Assembly: GCA_027485675.1 (NCBI GenBank)
Contig: JAIXQP010000046.1
Location: 1 to 64,000 of the forward strand
DNA from: Terriglobales bacterium
GTDB taxonomy: Bacteria > Acidobacteriota > Terriglobia > Bryobacterales > Bryobacteraceae
Reading direction: 5' to 3'
Length of the DNA: 64,000 nt
A program made the position numbers and the translations under genes. Position 1 is the stretch's first letter, and each line of letters begins with the position of its first letter. Positions 8,322 to 17,020 of the stretch are shown here, one piece after another. Under the pieces are notes generated by a model that was not told where the DNA came from, made no database searches, and saw only the letters and a program-made list of their open reading frames with translations.

Positions 8322-9149
8322 ATGTCTGAGCCTCTTGGCCTGCTGCTGACCGAGCAGCGCAACCCCCGATCGGCCCGCATTGACCAAGTGTCGACGGCCG
8401 AAATGCTAACCATCATCAACGCCGAGGACCGGACGGTTCCCGAGGCCGTTGGCGCGGCGATTCCGGCGATTGCGGCGGTGCTCGACCAGTTGGTCCCGCG
8501 GGTGCAGGCGGGCGGACGGCTGTTCTATATTGGCGCCGGGACGAGCGGGAGGCTGGGGGTGCTGGACGCCTCCGAGTGCCCGCCGACGTTCAGCGTTTCT
8601 TATGAGATGGTTCAGGGAATTATGGCCGGAGGGATGACGGCGCTTTACCAGGCGACGGAGGCGAGCGAGGATTCGCCGGCCTTGGGGCGGGCGGATGTGG
8701 AAGCCCGCGGATTTACGGCGCAGGATACGCTCGTGGGCATTGCGGCGAGCGGACGGACGCCCTACGTGATCGGCGCTCTCGAGTATGCGCGGAGCCTGGG
8801 CGGATTGACGGTGGCGCTGGTGTGCGTGCCGGAGAGCAAGATGGCCGCCGCGGCGGAGTACACGATTGCCGTGCCGACGGGGCCGGAGGTAGTGACGGGG
8901 TCAACGCGGATGAAGGCCGGCACGGCGACCAAGCTGGTGCTGAACATGCTTTCGACGGGGCTGATGATCCGGCTGGGCTATACGCACGGGAACCTGATGG
9001 TGAACGTGCAACCGAAGAATGAGAAGTTGGTGGACCGGGCCATTCGCATTGTCGCCGAGGCGACAGGCGTGGACCGGGCGGAGGCCGAGCGGCTATTCGA
9101 AGCCGCGGGCCGGAATGTGAAACAGGCGATTCAGAATTACCATGGATAA
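8322..9149 (+). CDS. murQ: N-acetylmuramic acid 6-phosphate etherase
   Basis: MurQ cleaves the lactyl ether of MurNAc-6-phosphate to give GlcNAc-6-phosphate and D-lactate in cytoplasmic peptidoglycan recycling. The 275-residue protein is a single SIS domain with the family landmarks RNPRSARID, IGAGTSGRLGVLDASECPPTF, the EDSPALG-like segment, GIAASGRTPYVIGAL and TGSTRMKAGTATKLVLNM. It is about 20 residues shorter than the E. coli enzyme at the C terminus, but all central motifs are present. Its end overlaps the start of murA by 8 bases, so the two are translationally coupled: one enzyme recovers amino sugars from old wall and the other commits UDP-GlcNAc to new wall. Confidence 0.96.
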   Translation: MSEPLGLLLTEQRNPRSARIDQVSTAEMLTIINAEDRTVPEAVGAAIPAIAAVLDQLVPRVQAGGRLFYIGAGTSGRLGVLDASECPPTFSVSYEMVQGIMAGGMTALYQATEASEDSPALGRADVEARGFTAQDTLVGIAASGRTPYVIGALEYARSLGGLTVALVCVPESKMAAAAEYTIAVPTGPEVVTGSTRMKAGTATKLVLNMLSTGLMIRLGYTHGNLMVNVQPKNEKLVDRAIRIVAEATGVDRAEAERLFEAAGRNVKQAIQNYHG

Positions 9150-10401
9150 GTTTTTGATTGAAGGCGGGGCCGCGTTGCGCGGGTCTGTCGCCGCGAGCGG
9201 AGCGAAGAACTCCGCGCTGCCCGCGTTGGCGGCGTGTTTGTTGACAAGTGAGCCGGTGACGCTGGGGCGGATTCCCCGCGTGAAGGACATCCGGACGATG
9301 CAGAGCCTGCTCGCCCATATGGGCGCGAGCGTGGAGGAGTACAGCCCGGACATTACCCTGGTGCACGCCAATTCCCTGCCCCGGCCGGAGGCGCCCTACG
9401 ACGTTGTGAAGACGATGCGGGCGTCGAGTCTGGTGCTGGGGCCGCTGGTGGCGCGGACGGGGCGGGCGCGGGTGTCGATGCCGGGTGGGTGCGCCATTGG
9501 GGCGCGGCCGATTGACCTGCATATGCGGGCGCTGGAGCAGTTAGGCGCGCGGATTGAGCAGTCGCACGGGTATGTCGAGGCCGTCGCGCCGGAGGGGCTG
9601 CGGGGCGGGCAGATCCACTTTGACCGGATCACGGTGACCGGGACGGAAGACATCCTGATGGCGGCGGTGCTTGCCAAGGGTGAGACCGTGATTACGAACG
9701 CGGCGCGGGAGCCGGAGGTGGTGGACCTGTGCGACCTGCTGACGAAGATGGGCGCGAAGATTGGCGGGGCGGGCACGTCGAGGATCACCGTGGAGGGCGT
9801 CGAGGGGCTGCATGCGGCGGAGCATCAGATTATCGCCGACCGGATTGAGGCGGGGACGTTGCTGCTGGCTGGAGCGACAACGGGGGGTGACCTGACGGTG
9901 ACGCAGTGCGTGCCGGAGCACTTGGCGGCATTGACGGCGAAGCTGCGGCAGGCGGGATTTGAGGTGACCGAGCCGACGCCGGACAGTCTGCGGGTGCGGC
10001 CGCAGGCGAAGCTGCGCAGCGTGGATATGACGACGGAGGAGCACCCGGGCTTTGCCACCGACCTGCAGGCGCAGTATATGGCGCTGATGACGCAGGCGGA
10101 CGGCATTGCGATGGTGACCGAGACCATTTTCGAGAACCGGTTCATGCACGTTTCCGAGTTGAACCGGATGAACGCGAACATCCGCATTGACGGTAACCGG
10201 GCGATTGTCGCGGGGCCGCGGCCCTTGACCGGGGCGCAGACCATTGCGAGTGATTTGCGGGCGAGTGCGTCGCTGGTGATTGCGGCGCTGGTGGCGGACG
10301 GGGAGACGGTGATCGACCGGGTGTATCACATGGACCGCGGGTATGAACGGATTGAGCAGAAGCTGGAGTCCGTGGGCGCGCGGATTCGCCGGATACAATA
10401 G
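9142..10401 (+). CDS. murA: UDP-N-acetylglucosamine 1-carboxyvinyltransferase
   Basis: MurA transfers enolpyruvate from PEP to UDP-GlcNAc, the first committed step of peptidoglycan synthesis. The 419-residue protein has K22 in the conserved GAKNSALP motif and Cys117 in MPGGCAIGARPIDLH. That Cys is the residue alkylated by fosfomycin, so the enzyme is predicted to be sensitive to it rather than of the Cys-to-Asp resistant type. The two inside-out alpha/beta domains are complete, ending in HMDRGYERIEQKLESVGARI. The start overlaps murQ by 8 bases, and the rhodanese gene begins 4 bases after the stop. Confidence 0.98.
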   Translation: MDKFLIEGGAALRGSVAASGAKNSALPALAACLLTSEPVTLGRIPRVKDIRTMQSLLAHMGASVEEYSPDITLVHANSLPRPEAPYDVVKTMRASSLVLGPLVARTGRARVSMPGGCAIGARPIDLHMRALEQLGARIEQSHGYVEAVAPEGLRGGQIHFDRITVTGTEDILMAAVLAKGETVITNAAREPEVVDLCDLLTKMGAKIGGAGTSRITVEGVEGLHAAEHQIIADRIEAGTLLLAGATTGGDLTVTQCVPEHLAALTAKLRQAGFEVTEPTPDSLRVRPQAKLRSVDMTTEEHPGFATDLQAQYMALMTQADGIAMVTETIFENRFMHVSELNRMNANIRIDGNRAIVAGPRPLTGAQTIASDLRASASLVIAALVADGETVIDRVYHMDRGYERIEQKLESVGARIRRIQ

Positions 10402-10405
10402 AGTC

Positions 10406-10780
10406 ATGGTGCACAGCCCTGGGTTTCTGGCGATTGTCAATGACGCGAAGACGCGCGTGCAAGAGATGGACGTGGCGCAGTATGTGCAACTCCTCAAGTC
10501 TGGCGAGGAGCATATTCTGGTGGATACGCGCGAGGAGAGCGAGTGGAACGCCGGGCACGTGACCGGGGCGGTCCATTTGTCGAAGGGGATCATCGAGCGC
10601 GATGTGGAGACGAAGATCCCGGACAAGGACAAGAAACTGGTGTTGTACTGCGGCGGCGGCTACCGGTCCGCGCTGGTGGCCGATAACCTGCAGAAGATGG
10701 GTTACGCGAACGTCATTTCGCTCGACGGCGGGTGGAAAGGCTTGCTAAACAATAACGAAGTAGAGAAAACACTGCCATAG
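10406..10780 (+). CDS. Single-domain rhodanese-like sulfurtransferase
   Basis: This 124-residue rhodanese domain has ILVDTREESEWNAGHVTGAVHLSKG and the active loop YCGGGYRSA with Cys82, which would carry the persulfide. Single-domain rhodaneses move sulfane sulfur between acceptors; the partner here cannot be identified. The ATG at 10406 was preferred over an upstream in-frame ATG because it follows the murA stop by 4 bases and begins where homology to the family starts. The C-terminal coding end overlaps by 36 bases the convergent gene for a small membrane protein. Confidence 0.93.
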   Translation: MVHSPGFLAIVNDAKTRVQEMDVAQYVQLLKSGEEHILVDTREESEWNAGHVTGAVHLSKGIIERDVETKIPDKDKKLVLYCGGGYRSALVADNLQKMGYANVISLDGGWKGLLNNNEVEKTLP

Positions 10781-11059
10781 GACGTAGAGCAGGCAGACCG
10801 ATTCGATGAACCGGAGGAACTTGACGAATCCGGTGGAGAGGAACTCGAAGCGGATGAGCATGGCGGTGATAACCGAGGCGTACACGACGTATGGTTCGAT
10901 GAACGATCCGACGGTGCGGACGTAGGCGACGAGTCCGAGATAGTAGAACAACGGCCAGTTGCTTTCCGAACGCATGCCGGGCCGGGCGAAAAGCAGCCAC
11001 AGAGTGATCAGGAAAACAATGATCGATAGGACACCGAGATCGGTCGTGCGCAGACGCAT
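10745..11059 (-). CDS. Small integral membrane protein of unknown function
   Basis: This 104-residue protein is very hydrophobic, with probable membrane segments at about 9-27 (LGVLSIIVFLITLWLLF), 38-70 and 85-104. I do not recognise a family. It is the last gene of the minus-strand group that contains the MtrB-like barrel, starting 19 bases after that gene ends, so it may be co-transcribed. Its 3' end overlaps the rhodanese gene by 36 bases in the opposite direction. Hydrophobic pattern and position support a real gene; no function is proposed. Confidence 0.6.
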   Translation of the reverse strand: MRLRTTDLGVLSIIVFLITLWLLFARPGMRSESNWPLFYYLGLVAYVRTVGSFIEPYVVYASVITAMLIRFEFLSTGFVKFLRFIESVCLLYVLWQCFLYFVIV

Positions 11060-11078
11060 AAGGAATGAGTTCCGGGCA

Positions 11079-13028
11079 TCAGAACGACCAGCTTAGACTC
11101 GTGTAACCGGTGTGAGCGGTGTAGTCCTGCAGCGCCAGAAACTGTTCATTGTAATTGTAGTACTGCCAACCGAGATTCCAACGCAGCTTTTTATGAAGTT
11201 GTACTGAGAAACGGGCGAGAGGCGTCTCGTACGTTAAGGGGAAGGCCTGATCCATGAGCGAGCGGCCGAGGCGAGCGGCATCCTGGATGCGGTGATAGCC
11301 GAAGTAGAGATCGGCGCGGCGGGCGAGATTGAGCTGGGCGCCGAGGCGGACCTGGCGGAGACGGGAGCGGTAGAGGCTGCGATCGTTCTCGATCAGCTCC
11401 CCGAGGGAGAAGTAGGCGAGTCCGGTGACGGTTTCGACGTGGGTATGGCCGTAGCCGGCTTCGAGGGTAAGAAACGGTTTCGGGGTGAAGGTGCCGTCGA
11501 TGGAGGCGAGACGGGTGCGGGCGCTGTGGACGAACAGGGAGTTCGAGTTGAGGTTGTAGTTGGTCTGATAGCGGCCGAGGAGGCTCCAGCGTTTGGTCTT
11601 CCACTGCGCGCGGGCGGCGACGGTATGGTAGTCCTTTTCGCTGGTCGTGTAGAAGGGGCGGTCGGCGCGGCCGAGTTCGCCATCGACGCTGAGGCGGAGT
11701 TGCTTCACGGGTTGGAGCCGGAGACCGAGGAGGCCGGAGTGGAGGCGATTGGTCTGTTCGTCGCGATCGAGGCGGGCGGGGGCGGCGACGTCTTCAAACT
11801 CGCTCGACCCGATACGGCGCTCCGAGAAGTGGTAGCCGGAGTAGAGGCCGAGCCAGGGGGCGAGTTTCAGATTGGCGTCGGTGAGGTTTGCGAAGGTGCG
11901 AATGCCGAGGTACTGGAAGTTGAGGAAGCTGAGGCCAGCGACGCCGTTGGCGAACTCGCCGTAGGAGCCTTCGCCTTCCATGCGGGTGCTGTAGAGGGCG
12001 GTGTGGTTGGTGATGGTGAGGCGCTCGACGGGAAACCAACTGAGGGTGACGTTGCCGGTGGTGACGGGGCGGCGGGCGTTGCCGCCGACGAAGAGCTGGC
12101 GGTTCTGCGCGGCGCTGAAGCGGCCGGTGCCGATGGCGAGTTCATCGACGACGAAGTTGCGCTGGCCGGTCGTGTGGGTGAAGCGGCCATCGAAGGTGAA
12201 GGACTTGAAGGCTTCGTTGTGGATGCCGATGCGCCAGTAGGGGGCCTGGCCATGGTTGGGTTCATCGCGGCGGAACTGGGTGAGCGTGGTGGTATCGGCG
12301 GGGTTGGCGCCGGCGCCGGGGGCGAAGAGCGGGGCGCGGGTATCGTCTCGGAAATACTCCCAGCCGTGGAGGACGTGGAACTTGGTTTTGAGAATCTCGA
12401 ACTCGGTGCCGAGGCGGTACTCGTTGCGGGTGCGGCGGATGTTCCAGAGGTAGGTGAATTCGTCGCCGCGGCCGTCGGGGAATTGGAGGGTATTGAACGA
12501 CGGGCCGTCCTGTTGATTGCGCGAGTAGCCGAGGAGGAGGCGGAAGCGGCTTTGGGGCAGGAGAATGAGGTCGTGGTCCTGCAACTGGCGGGTGGAGTTG
12601 ATGGCGTGCTGGCCGCCCGCGATGGTGAGCGCGGGGTTGAAATAGTCCATCCAGCGCCAGACGGAATCGAAGCGGTAGATTTTGTCCTTCTGCACCCGGA
12701 GGGAGGAAAACTGATAGGGATCGTTGCCGAGGCCTTGTGTGGAGAGGACGATTTCGTCGAAGAGCTTGCCGGAGCCGGGCTTCTTCGAGTTGATGGTGAG
12801 ATAGCTGCCGAGGACGCGGATGCCGTTGCCAAAGTTGACGTCGCTACGGTACTTGCCGAGGTTGCCGTCGACATTGCGGAAGCGGTAGCCGGTTTCGATG
12901 GAGTTGACGACGTTGTAGCCGGCGAGATCTTCGCCTTTGGCTTCGCCGGCGCGCTGGGGGGTGGGGGCGACGACGGGCTGGCCGAAGGCGGCGGTGACGA
13001 TGAGAACGAAGAGGAGGAGGGTTCTCAT
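11079..13028 (-). CDS. MtrB/PioB-family outer-membrane beta-barrel protein
   Basis: This 649-residue protein has a signal peptide (MRTLLLFVLIVTAAFG) and then continuous amphipathic beta strands ending in YTSLSWSF with a terminal Phe, as in an outer-membrane barrel. The N-terminal mature part (NVVNSIETGYRFRNVDGNLGKYRSDVNFGNGIRVL) resembles the start of decaheme-associated barrels. MtrB/PioB proteins sheath a periplasmic decaheme cytochrome so that electrons cross the outer membrane. The ATG overlaps the stop of the decaheme cytochrome gene (ATGA), which supports the pairing. I saw no CxxC at the mature N terminus, a feature of Shewanella MtrB. The ATG at 13028 is chosen because the frame upstream is antisense-like reading of the cytochrome gene. 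Confidence 0.82.
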   Translation of the reverse strand: MRTLLLFVLIVTAAFGQPVVAPTPQRAGEAKGEDLAGYNVVNSIETGYRFRNVDGNLGKYRSDVNFGNGIRVLGSYLTINSKKPGSGKLFDEIVLSTQGLGNDPYQFSSLRVQKDKIYRFDSVWRWMDYFNPALTIAGGQHAINSTRQLQDHDLILLPQSRFRLLLGYSRNQQDGPSFNTLQFPDGRGDEFTYLWNIRRTRNEYRLGTEFEILKTKFHVLHGWEYFRDDTRAPLFAPGAGANPADTTTLTQFRRDEPNHGQAPYWRIGIHNEAFKSFTFDGRFTHTTGQRNFVVDELAIGTGRFSAAQNRQLFVGGNARRPVTTGNVTLSWFPVERLTITNHTALYSTRMEGEGSYGEFANGVAGLSFLNFQYLGIRTFANLTDANLKLAPWLGLYSGYHFSERRIGSSEFEDVAAPARLDRDEQTNRLHSGLLGLRLQPVKQLRLSVDGELGRADRPFYTTSEKDYHTVAARAQWKTKRWSLLGRYQTNYNLNSNSLFVHSARTRLASIDGTFTPKPFLTLEAGYGHTHVETVTGLAYFSLGELIENDRSLYRSRLRQVRLGAQLNLARRADLYFGYHRIQDAARLGRSLMDQAFPLTYETPLARFSVQLHKKLRWNLGWQYYNYNEQFLALQDYTAHTGYTSLSWSF

Positions 13029-13915
13029 CGCAGGAACCTCGCGTCGGCGTTGGAGCCGTGGATCTTCACATGGCAGGTGGTGCAGTTCTGATAGCGCGGG
13101 TCGGCCATGTTGTGGGAGCCGGACTGGACGGGGATGCCCTGGCCCTGGCGGCCGAAGCCGGGAGCGCCGTTGTGGCATTCGAGGCAGAGCGTGAAGACGA
13201 CCGGGCGATTGAGGAGCCGGGGGTTCGCGGAGCCGTGCGGGGCGTGGCAACTACCGCAGCCATCGACGCGGACGGCCGCATGTTCGAACAGGAAGGGCCC
13301 GCGCTTGTCGGCGTGGCACTGGATGCAGGATTGCTCGTTGGCTTGGGCGTGCTGCTGCAGGCGGGGCCGCTGGCCCATGCGCCACGTGGGCGCCGGGGCG
13401 CCGTGGGGGTTGTGGCAATCGGCGCACTGTACGGTGCCTTCGTTGACCCGATGTTTGAAGGGCATCGAGAACTGGGCTTTGACGTCGGTGTGGCAGGTAT
13501 AGCAGAGATCTTTCTGCGGACTGGCGAGCAGATGCTTGGGAGTGGCGGCCTTATGAACGGAATGGCAACTGGAGCAGACGACTTCGGCCTGGGTGTGGGA
13601 GGAGCGGCGTACGTTGTTTCGGGACCAGTCTTTGCTGTGACATTGCAGGCAGTTGTCGAGCGACTGCCGGGGGTTGAGGGCGGAGAAGGCGATGATCAGA
13701 TCCTTTTTGCCGCCGGCGGTGACGTGAGCGCGGCCGGGACCATGGCAGCTTTCGCAGCCGCGGTCAGCTTTCGTATGCGCATTGCGAAAAAAGTCCTGCG
13801 TTTGGGCAAGATGGCAGGCGCGACAGGCCTGGGACCCAATGAAAGGATCTTTCGATTGGGCGTAAAGCAGGCTCGAGAAGAGGAGAAGGCCCCAGACACG
13901 AATCACAGCAGACAC
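13025..13915 (-). CDS. DmsE/MtrA-type decaheme c-type cytochrome
   Basis: This 296-residue exported protein has ten CxxCH haem motifs at about residues 31, 54, 89, 114, 138, 164, 197, 220, 244 and 278. The spacing is near-regular, as in DmsE and MtrA. The signal peptide is MSAVIRVWGLLLFSSLLYAQ. In Shewanella such a cytochrome sits in the periplasm and inside its MtrB barrel, wiring inner-membrane quinol oxidation to acceptors outside the cell; in Rhodopseudomonas the PioAB pair runs inwards from Fe(II). The start codon is GTG and overlaps the stop of the upstream hydrolase gene by one base. The downstream barrel gene overlaps by four bases. No outer-surface MtrC-type cytochrome and no CymA-type quinol oxidase is encoded within this window. 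Confidence 0.93.
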   Translation of the reverse strand: MSAVIRVWGLLLFSSLLYAQSKDPFIGSQACRACHLAQTQDFFRNAHTKADRGCESCHGPGRAHVTAGGKKDLIIAFSALNPRQSLDNCLQCHSKDWSRNNVRRSSHTQAEVVCSSCHSVHKAATPKHLLASPQKDLCYTCHTDVKAQFSMPFKHRVNEGTVQCADCHNPHGAPAPTWRMGQRPRLQQHAQANEQSCIQCHADKRGPFLFEHAAVRVDGCGSCHAPHGSANPRLLNRPVVFTLCLECHNGAPGFGRQGQGIPVQSGSHNMADPRYQNCTTCHVKIHGSNADARFLR

Positions 13916-15327
13916 TATAAGCGATCCTGACCTGTTTCAGTTGTGAACATTGTCCATGGCTCACTGGGAAGATCTTTGAGGTGCGGCCGCATCCAGCGAA
14001 AGGTGGGATGTTTGCGGAGGAACGGCGAGGCGCGGAAGTGCAGCCGGCAGGAGTGGCCCATCGAAGCTTCCAAGCGAAGCTCCTCCGCCATTCTGGAATC
14101 GGCAACCTTGGCCTGGACGGTGCCGGCGGGGGCGAAGGGACCGGCCCAACCCGGGATGCCACGGGGCGAGAGATCGATGTGGCCGCAGAGGGTTCGTTCA
14201 TTGGGATCGCGCTTGCCGGTAGCGGAGTCGAGATGATCGGAAAGGAAGGAACGCGCCATGGCGACGTCGATTTTGCCTTTGTTCTCCGCCATTAACTGGT
14301 CCCAGCGGATGTGCCGGGCATTGGCGCTGGAGGTTTTGTCGGCGGGATCGAAGCTGGTCTCTTCGGCGATGAGCTTGGGGTTGACCGGGAAGTTGCTCCC
14401 GACGAAGTAACCGTCCGTGGTGCGCTGGAGGGTGACGTTTTTGAGGCCGAGTTCAAGACTGGCGATTTCACCGGTTTTGCGGTCCCCGACCAGCCAGTTG
14501 TTGGCGTATCCCCCGTTGTTGCCTTCGATCATAATGCGGGCGAAGCTATCGATGGAGTCGGCGTATTGGGCGGCTTTGCGCGCGCGGACGAATTCGGCAA
14601 TGCCGGAGGGGTCGAAGCCGGCGAAGTTGCTGATCGTTGTTTCGGTGATCATCAGCCCGCCGGAGCTCACGACGAAATCGTCGCCGGAATGGATCAGGCC
14701 AGGCATGCCGTCCATGAGAAGCCGGAAGCCTTTTGCGGGAACGATGTCGAAGATGACGTTCCAGCGGGCGCCTTCGGCGTAGCCGGTCCAGTTGTTATGG
14801 CCGAAGACGATCTGGCCCGACTTGGTATAGCTGCCGGTGGCGATAAACGCGCTGCAGCGGTCGGGAACGGGAGCGGCCACCTTCTGGGACCAGGGGAGGT
14901 AGTACGCGCTGAGTTCGATCCAGCCATTGAGGGCCACGACATCCCACAGATCGAGTTTGACGCCGCGGGCCTGCAAACCTTCGACGATGCCCTGCATTTC
15001 CTCGCGATATTCGGTCTCCACCTTGGGCCACAACACCTGTTCAGCGGCGGTGCGGAAGAACGACCAATCCTTCTTGACGTCGTGTTCGAGGACGGCGGCG
15101 ATGGTGCGCTGGCTGTCTGCGATCTCCGGGGCCAGGAGAAAGCCATGTTGGAAGCCAATAGCGGAAGGCGCCCCCTCCAGATGAAGGAAGATCCAACCAT
15201 TTTTGGCAGGTTTCCGAAACGCAGAACTGAGTCGCGCGTCGGACGGAGTAGAGGGAACAGCAGGAGGAGCCTGCCCCCAGCCAACACAGGACACCACAAC
15301 TGCGACAATCGCCGACCCTAGACGCAT
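13915..15327 (-). CDS. Exported C45/phospholipase B-like Ntn hydrolase
   Basis: This 470-residue protein has a signal peptide (MRLGSAIVAVVVSCVGWGQA). The sequence PDRCSAFIATGSYTKSGQIVFGHNNWTGY places Cys158 where C45 acyltransferases and phospholipase B-like amidases expose an N-terminal nucleophile after self-cleavage. Later segments (VSSGGLMITETTISNFAGFD, NNGGYANNWLVGDRKTGEIASLELG) follow the same fold. Such enzymes cut amide or lipid acyl bonds; the substrate is unknown. The ATG at 15327 gives the signal peptide; an upstream in-frame ATG does not. Its stop overlaps the GTG of the decaheme cytochrome, so this hydrolase is coupled to the electron-conduit genes, an unusual neighbour for them. 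Confidence 0.82.
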   Translation of the reverse strand: MRLGSAIVAVVVSCVGWGQAPPAVPSTPSDARLSSAFRKPAKNGWIFLHLEGAPSAIGFQHGFLLAPEIADSQRTIAAVLEHDVKKDWSFFRTAAEQVLWPKVETEYREEMQGIVEGLQARGVKLDLWDVVALNGWIELSAYYLPWSQKVAAPVPDRCSAFIATGSYTKSGQIVFGHNNWTGYAEGARWNVIFDIVPAKGFRLLMDGMPGLIHSGDDFVVSSGGLMITETTISNFAGFDPSGIAEFVRARKAAQYADSIDSFARIMIEGNNGGYANNWLVGDRKTGEIASLELGLKNVTLQRTTDGYFVGSNFPVNPKLIAEETSFDPADKTSSANARHIRWDQLMAENKGKIDVAMARSFLSDHLDSATGKRDPNERTLCGHIDLSPRGIPGWAGPFAPAGTVQAKVADSRMAEELRLEASMGHSCRLHFRASPFLRKHPTFRWMRPHLKDLPSEPWTMFTTETGQDRL

Positions 15328-15364
15328 GGTTGCTCTGTAGATTCCAGTATATTGGTTAAAACCG
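15328..15364. promoter_or_regulatory. Short divergent promoter region between the hydrolase/cytochrome operon and the parvulin gene
   Basis: Only 37 bases separate the two divergent ATGs. The stretch is AT-rich compared with its surroundings and contains TATATT on the plus strand (15348-15353) and the overlapping TATACT on the minus strand (15346-15351). Either could be a -10 element. No good -35 hexamer is spaced correctly on either side. The assignment rests on gene arrangement and these hexamers only. Confidence 0.3.
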
Positions 15365-16216
15365 ATGTTCCTACGCTTCGCTTCACAAGTTTTAATCCTA
15401 TCCACCGTGATTTTTGCCCAGCAGTTGCCGGCTCCGGACCCGAAGATCGTGATTGATCCCGAGAAGCCCGATCAGGTGATTGCGACCGTGGACGGCCAGC
15501 CGTTTACCCAATTGGACCTGCAACTGCTGATGGTGACGATGAACAAGACCCAGCAGGACGCGGTGCGGAGCAACCCGGTAGAGGCTCTGCGGATGTACGG
15601 CTGGCTGAAGAAGATGGCGCAACTGGCCGAGAAAGAGGGTTTGCATAAGGAAAGCCCGTACCAGCAGCGCATTGAAATGGGCCGGCTGACGGTGCTGAGC
15701 GAAGCGATCATTCAGCGGCAGGAGCAGAATGACGTCCTGCCTCCAGAGACGCTGAAGGGCTATTACGAACGGATGAAAGATCAGTTTTCTTCGGCAAATC
15801 TGAAGTTGATTTACCTGTCGTTCACAAATGAGACGGAAGAGTTACAGGCGAAGAAGAAGGCCGAGGAGTTACATACGAAATTGAAGGCGGGGGCCGATTT
15901 CGTGGCGCTGGTGAAGGAGCATTCCAAAGACCAGACGACGCGGGAGAAGGACGGCGACTACCCGCCGGTGAAACGCTCCGACGACATTCCGGAGACCGTG
16001 AAGAAGACCATCTTTGGTTTGAAGCCCGGCGAAATCAGCCAGCCGCTGCGGTTGCCGAACGGCTACTACCTGTTCAAGCTGATCTCGTTTAAAGAAGAGA
16101 GCTACGCCGAGGTGAAGGACAAGCTGTACGTCGATGTGAAGCAGCAGCGGAGCCGGGATTGGATGCAAAAGATGCGGATGAGCGTTGATGTGAAGGTGGC
16201 TTCGCCCGCCAAGTGA
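15365..16216 (+). CDS. Exported parvulin-type peptidyl-prolyl isomerase (SurA/PrsA-like)
   Basis: This 283-residue protein has a signal peptide (MFLRFASQVLILSTVIFAQ), an N-terminal helical chaperone region of the SurA/PrsA type beginning VIATVDGQPFTQLDLQLLM, and a PPIC parvulin domain at about 140-245 (LKLIYLSFTNETEE, FVALVKEHSKDQTTREKDGDYPP, FGLKPGEISQPLRLPNGYYLFKLISF). It should help fold exported or outer-membrane proteins in the periplasm. It is the first plus-strand gene before the aromatic amino acid operon, with trpC starting 21 bases after its stop, so read-through transcription is possible although the functions are unrelated. Confidence 0.88.
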   Translation: MFLRFASQVLILSTVIFAQQLPAPDPKIVIDPEKPDQVIATVDGQPFTQLDLQLLMVTMNKTQQDAVRSNPVEALRMYGWLKKMAQLAEKEGLHKESPYQQRIEMGRLTVLSEAIIQRQEQNDVLPPETLKGYYERMKDQFSSANLKLIYLSFTNETEELQAKKKAEELHTKLKAGADFVALVKEHSKDQTTREKDGDYPPVKRSDDIPETVKKTIFGLKPGEISQPLRLPNGYYLFKLISFKEESYAEVKDKLYVDVKQQRSRDWMQKMRMSVDVKVASPAK

Positions 16217-16237
16217 TAGGATGAAGGTTCGTTCCGG

Positions 16238-17020
16238 ATGCTGCAGACCGTCCCTGATATTTTGGCCCGAATCGTCGAACAGAAGCGGCGTGAACTGAAG
16301 GAAGAGCCCGTGGATCCGCAGTTGGAAGCCCGGGCGGCGGACTCGGTGGCTGGGCGGCGGGACTTCCGGGCGGCACTCGAGCGTTCGACGCCGGCGGTGA
16401 TTGCGGAGATCAAGAAGGGATCGCCGAGCAAGGGCATTTTCACGGAGTCCTTTGCACCAGCATCGATTGCGGCGCAGTATGCGGCGGGGGGCGCGGCGGC
16501 CTTGTCTGTGCTGACGGATCGCTCGTTCTTTTTCGGCTCCTTTGCCGATTTGCAGGCCGCGCGGGGGGCGGTGGAGTTGCCGGCGTTGCGCAAGGACTTT
16601 ACGATTGCGGAGCGGCACGTGGTGGAAGCGGCGGCGTACGGCGCCGATGCGATTCTGCTGATTGCGGCGATTCTGACGGTGGAAGAGATGCGGCGGCTGC
16701 GGGAGTTGGCGGCGGCGTTGCAGCTTGCGGCGCTCGTGGAAGTTCACGATGCCGAGGAGTTGGCCCGGGCGCTGGATTCCGGGGCGGAGATCTTGGGCGT
16801 GAACAACCGGGACCTGCACACGTTTCGGGTTTCGCTCGACACCTCGCTGCGCTTGGCGGAGTCGATTCCGGCGGGCGTGTTGCGGGTGAGTGAGAGCGGG
16901 ATCCACTCGGCGGACGATGTCCGGCTGCTGCGGGGCGCGGGATACCAGGCGTTTTTGGTGGGAGAGCATCTGATGTTGGCGCCGGACCCGGCGGCGGCGC
17001 TGCGGGCACTACGCGCATGA
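16238..17020 (+). CDS. trpC: Indole-3-glycerol phosphate synthase
   Basis: This 260-residue single-function TrpC closes the indole ring from CdRP. Conserved features are AEIKKGSPSKG (catalytic Lys), LRKDF, GADAILLIAAIL, ALVEVHDAEE, LGVNNRDL and SESGI. The length is normal for a TrpC not fused to TrpF. The gene is first of a tightly overlapped series trpC-trpF-trpB-trpA-aroQ-aroF-tyrA; the stop overlaps the trpF start by four bases. trpE, trpG and trpD are not in this window, so the early pathway steps must be encoded elsewhere. Confidence 0.97.
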   Translation: MLQTVPDILARIVEQKRRELKEEPVDPQLEARAADSVAGRRDFRAALERSTPAVIAEIKKGSPSKGIFTESFAPASIAAQYAAGGAAALSVLTDRSFFFGSFADLQAARGAVELPALRKDFTIAERHVVEAAAYGADAILLIAAILTVEEMRRLRELAAALQLAALVEVHDAEELARALDSGAEILGVNNRDLHTFRVSLDTSLRLAESIPAGVLRVSESGIHSADDVRLLRGAGYQAFLVGEHLMLAPDPAAALRALRA

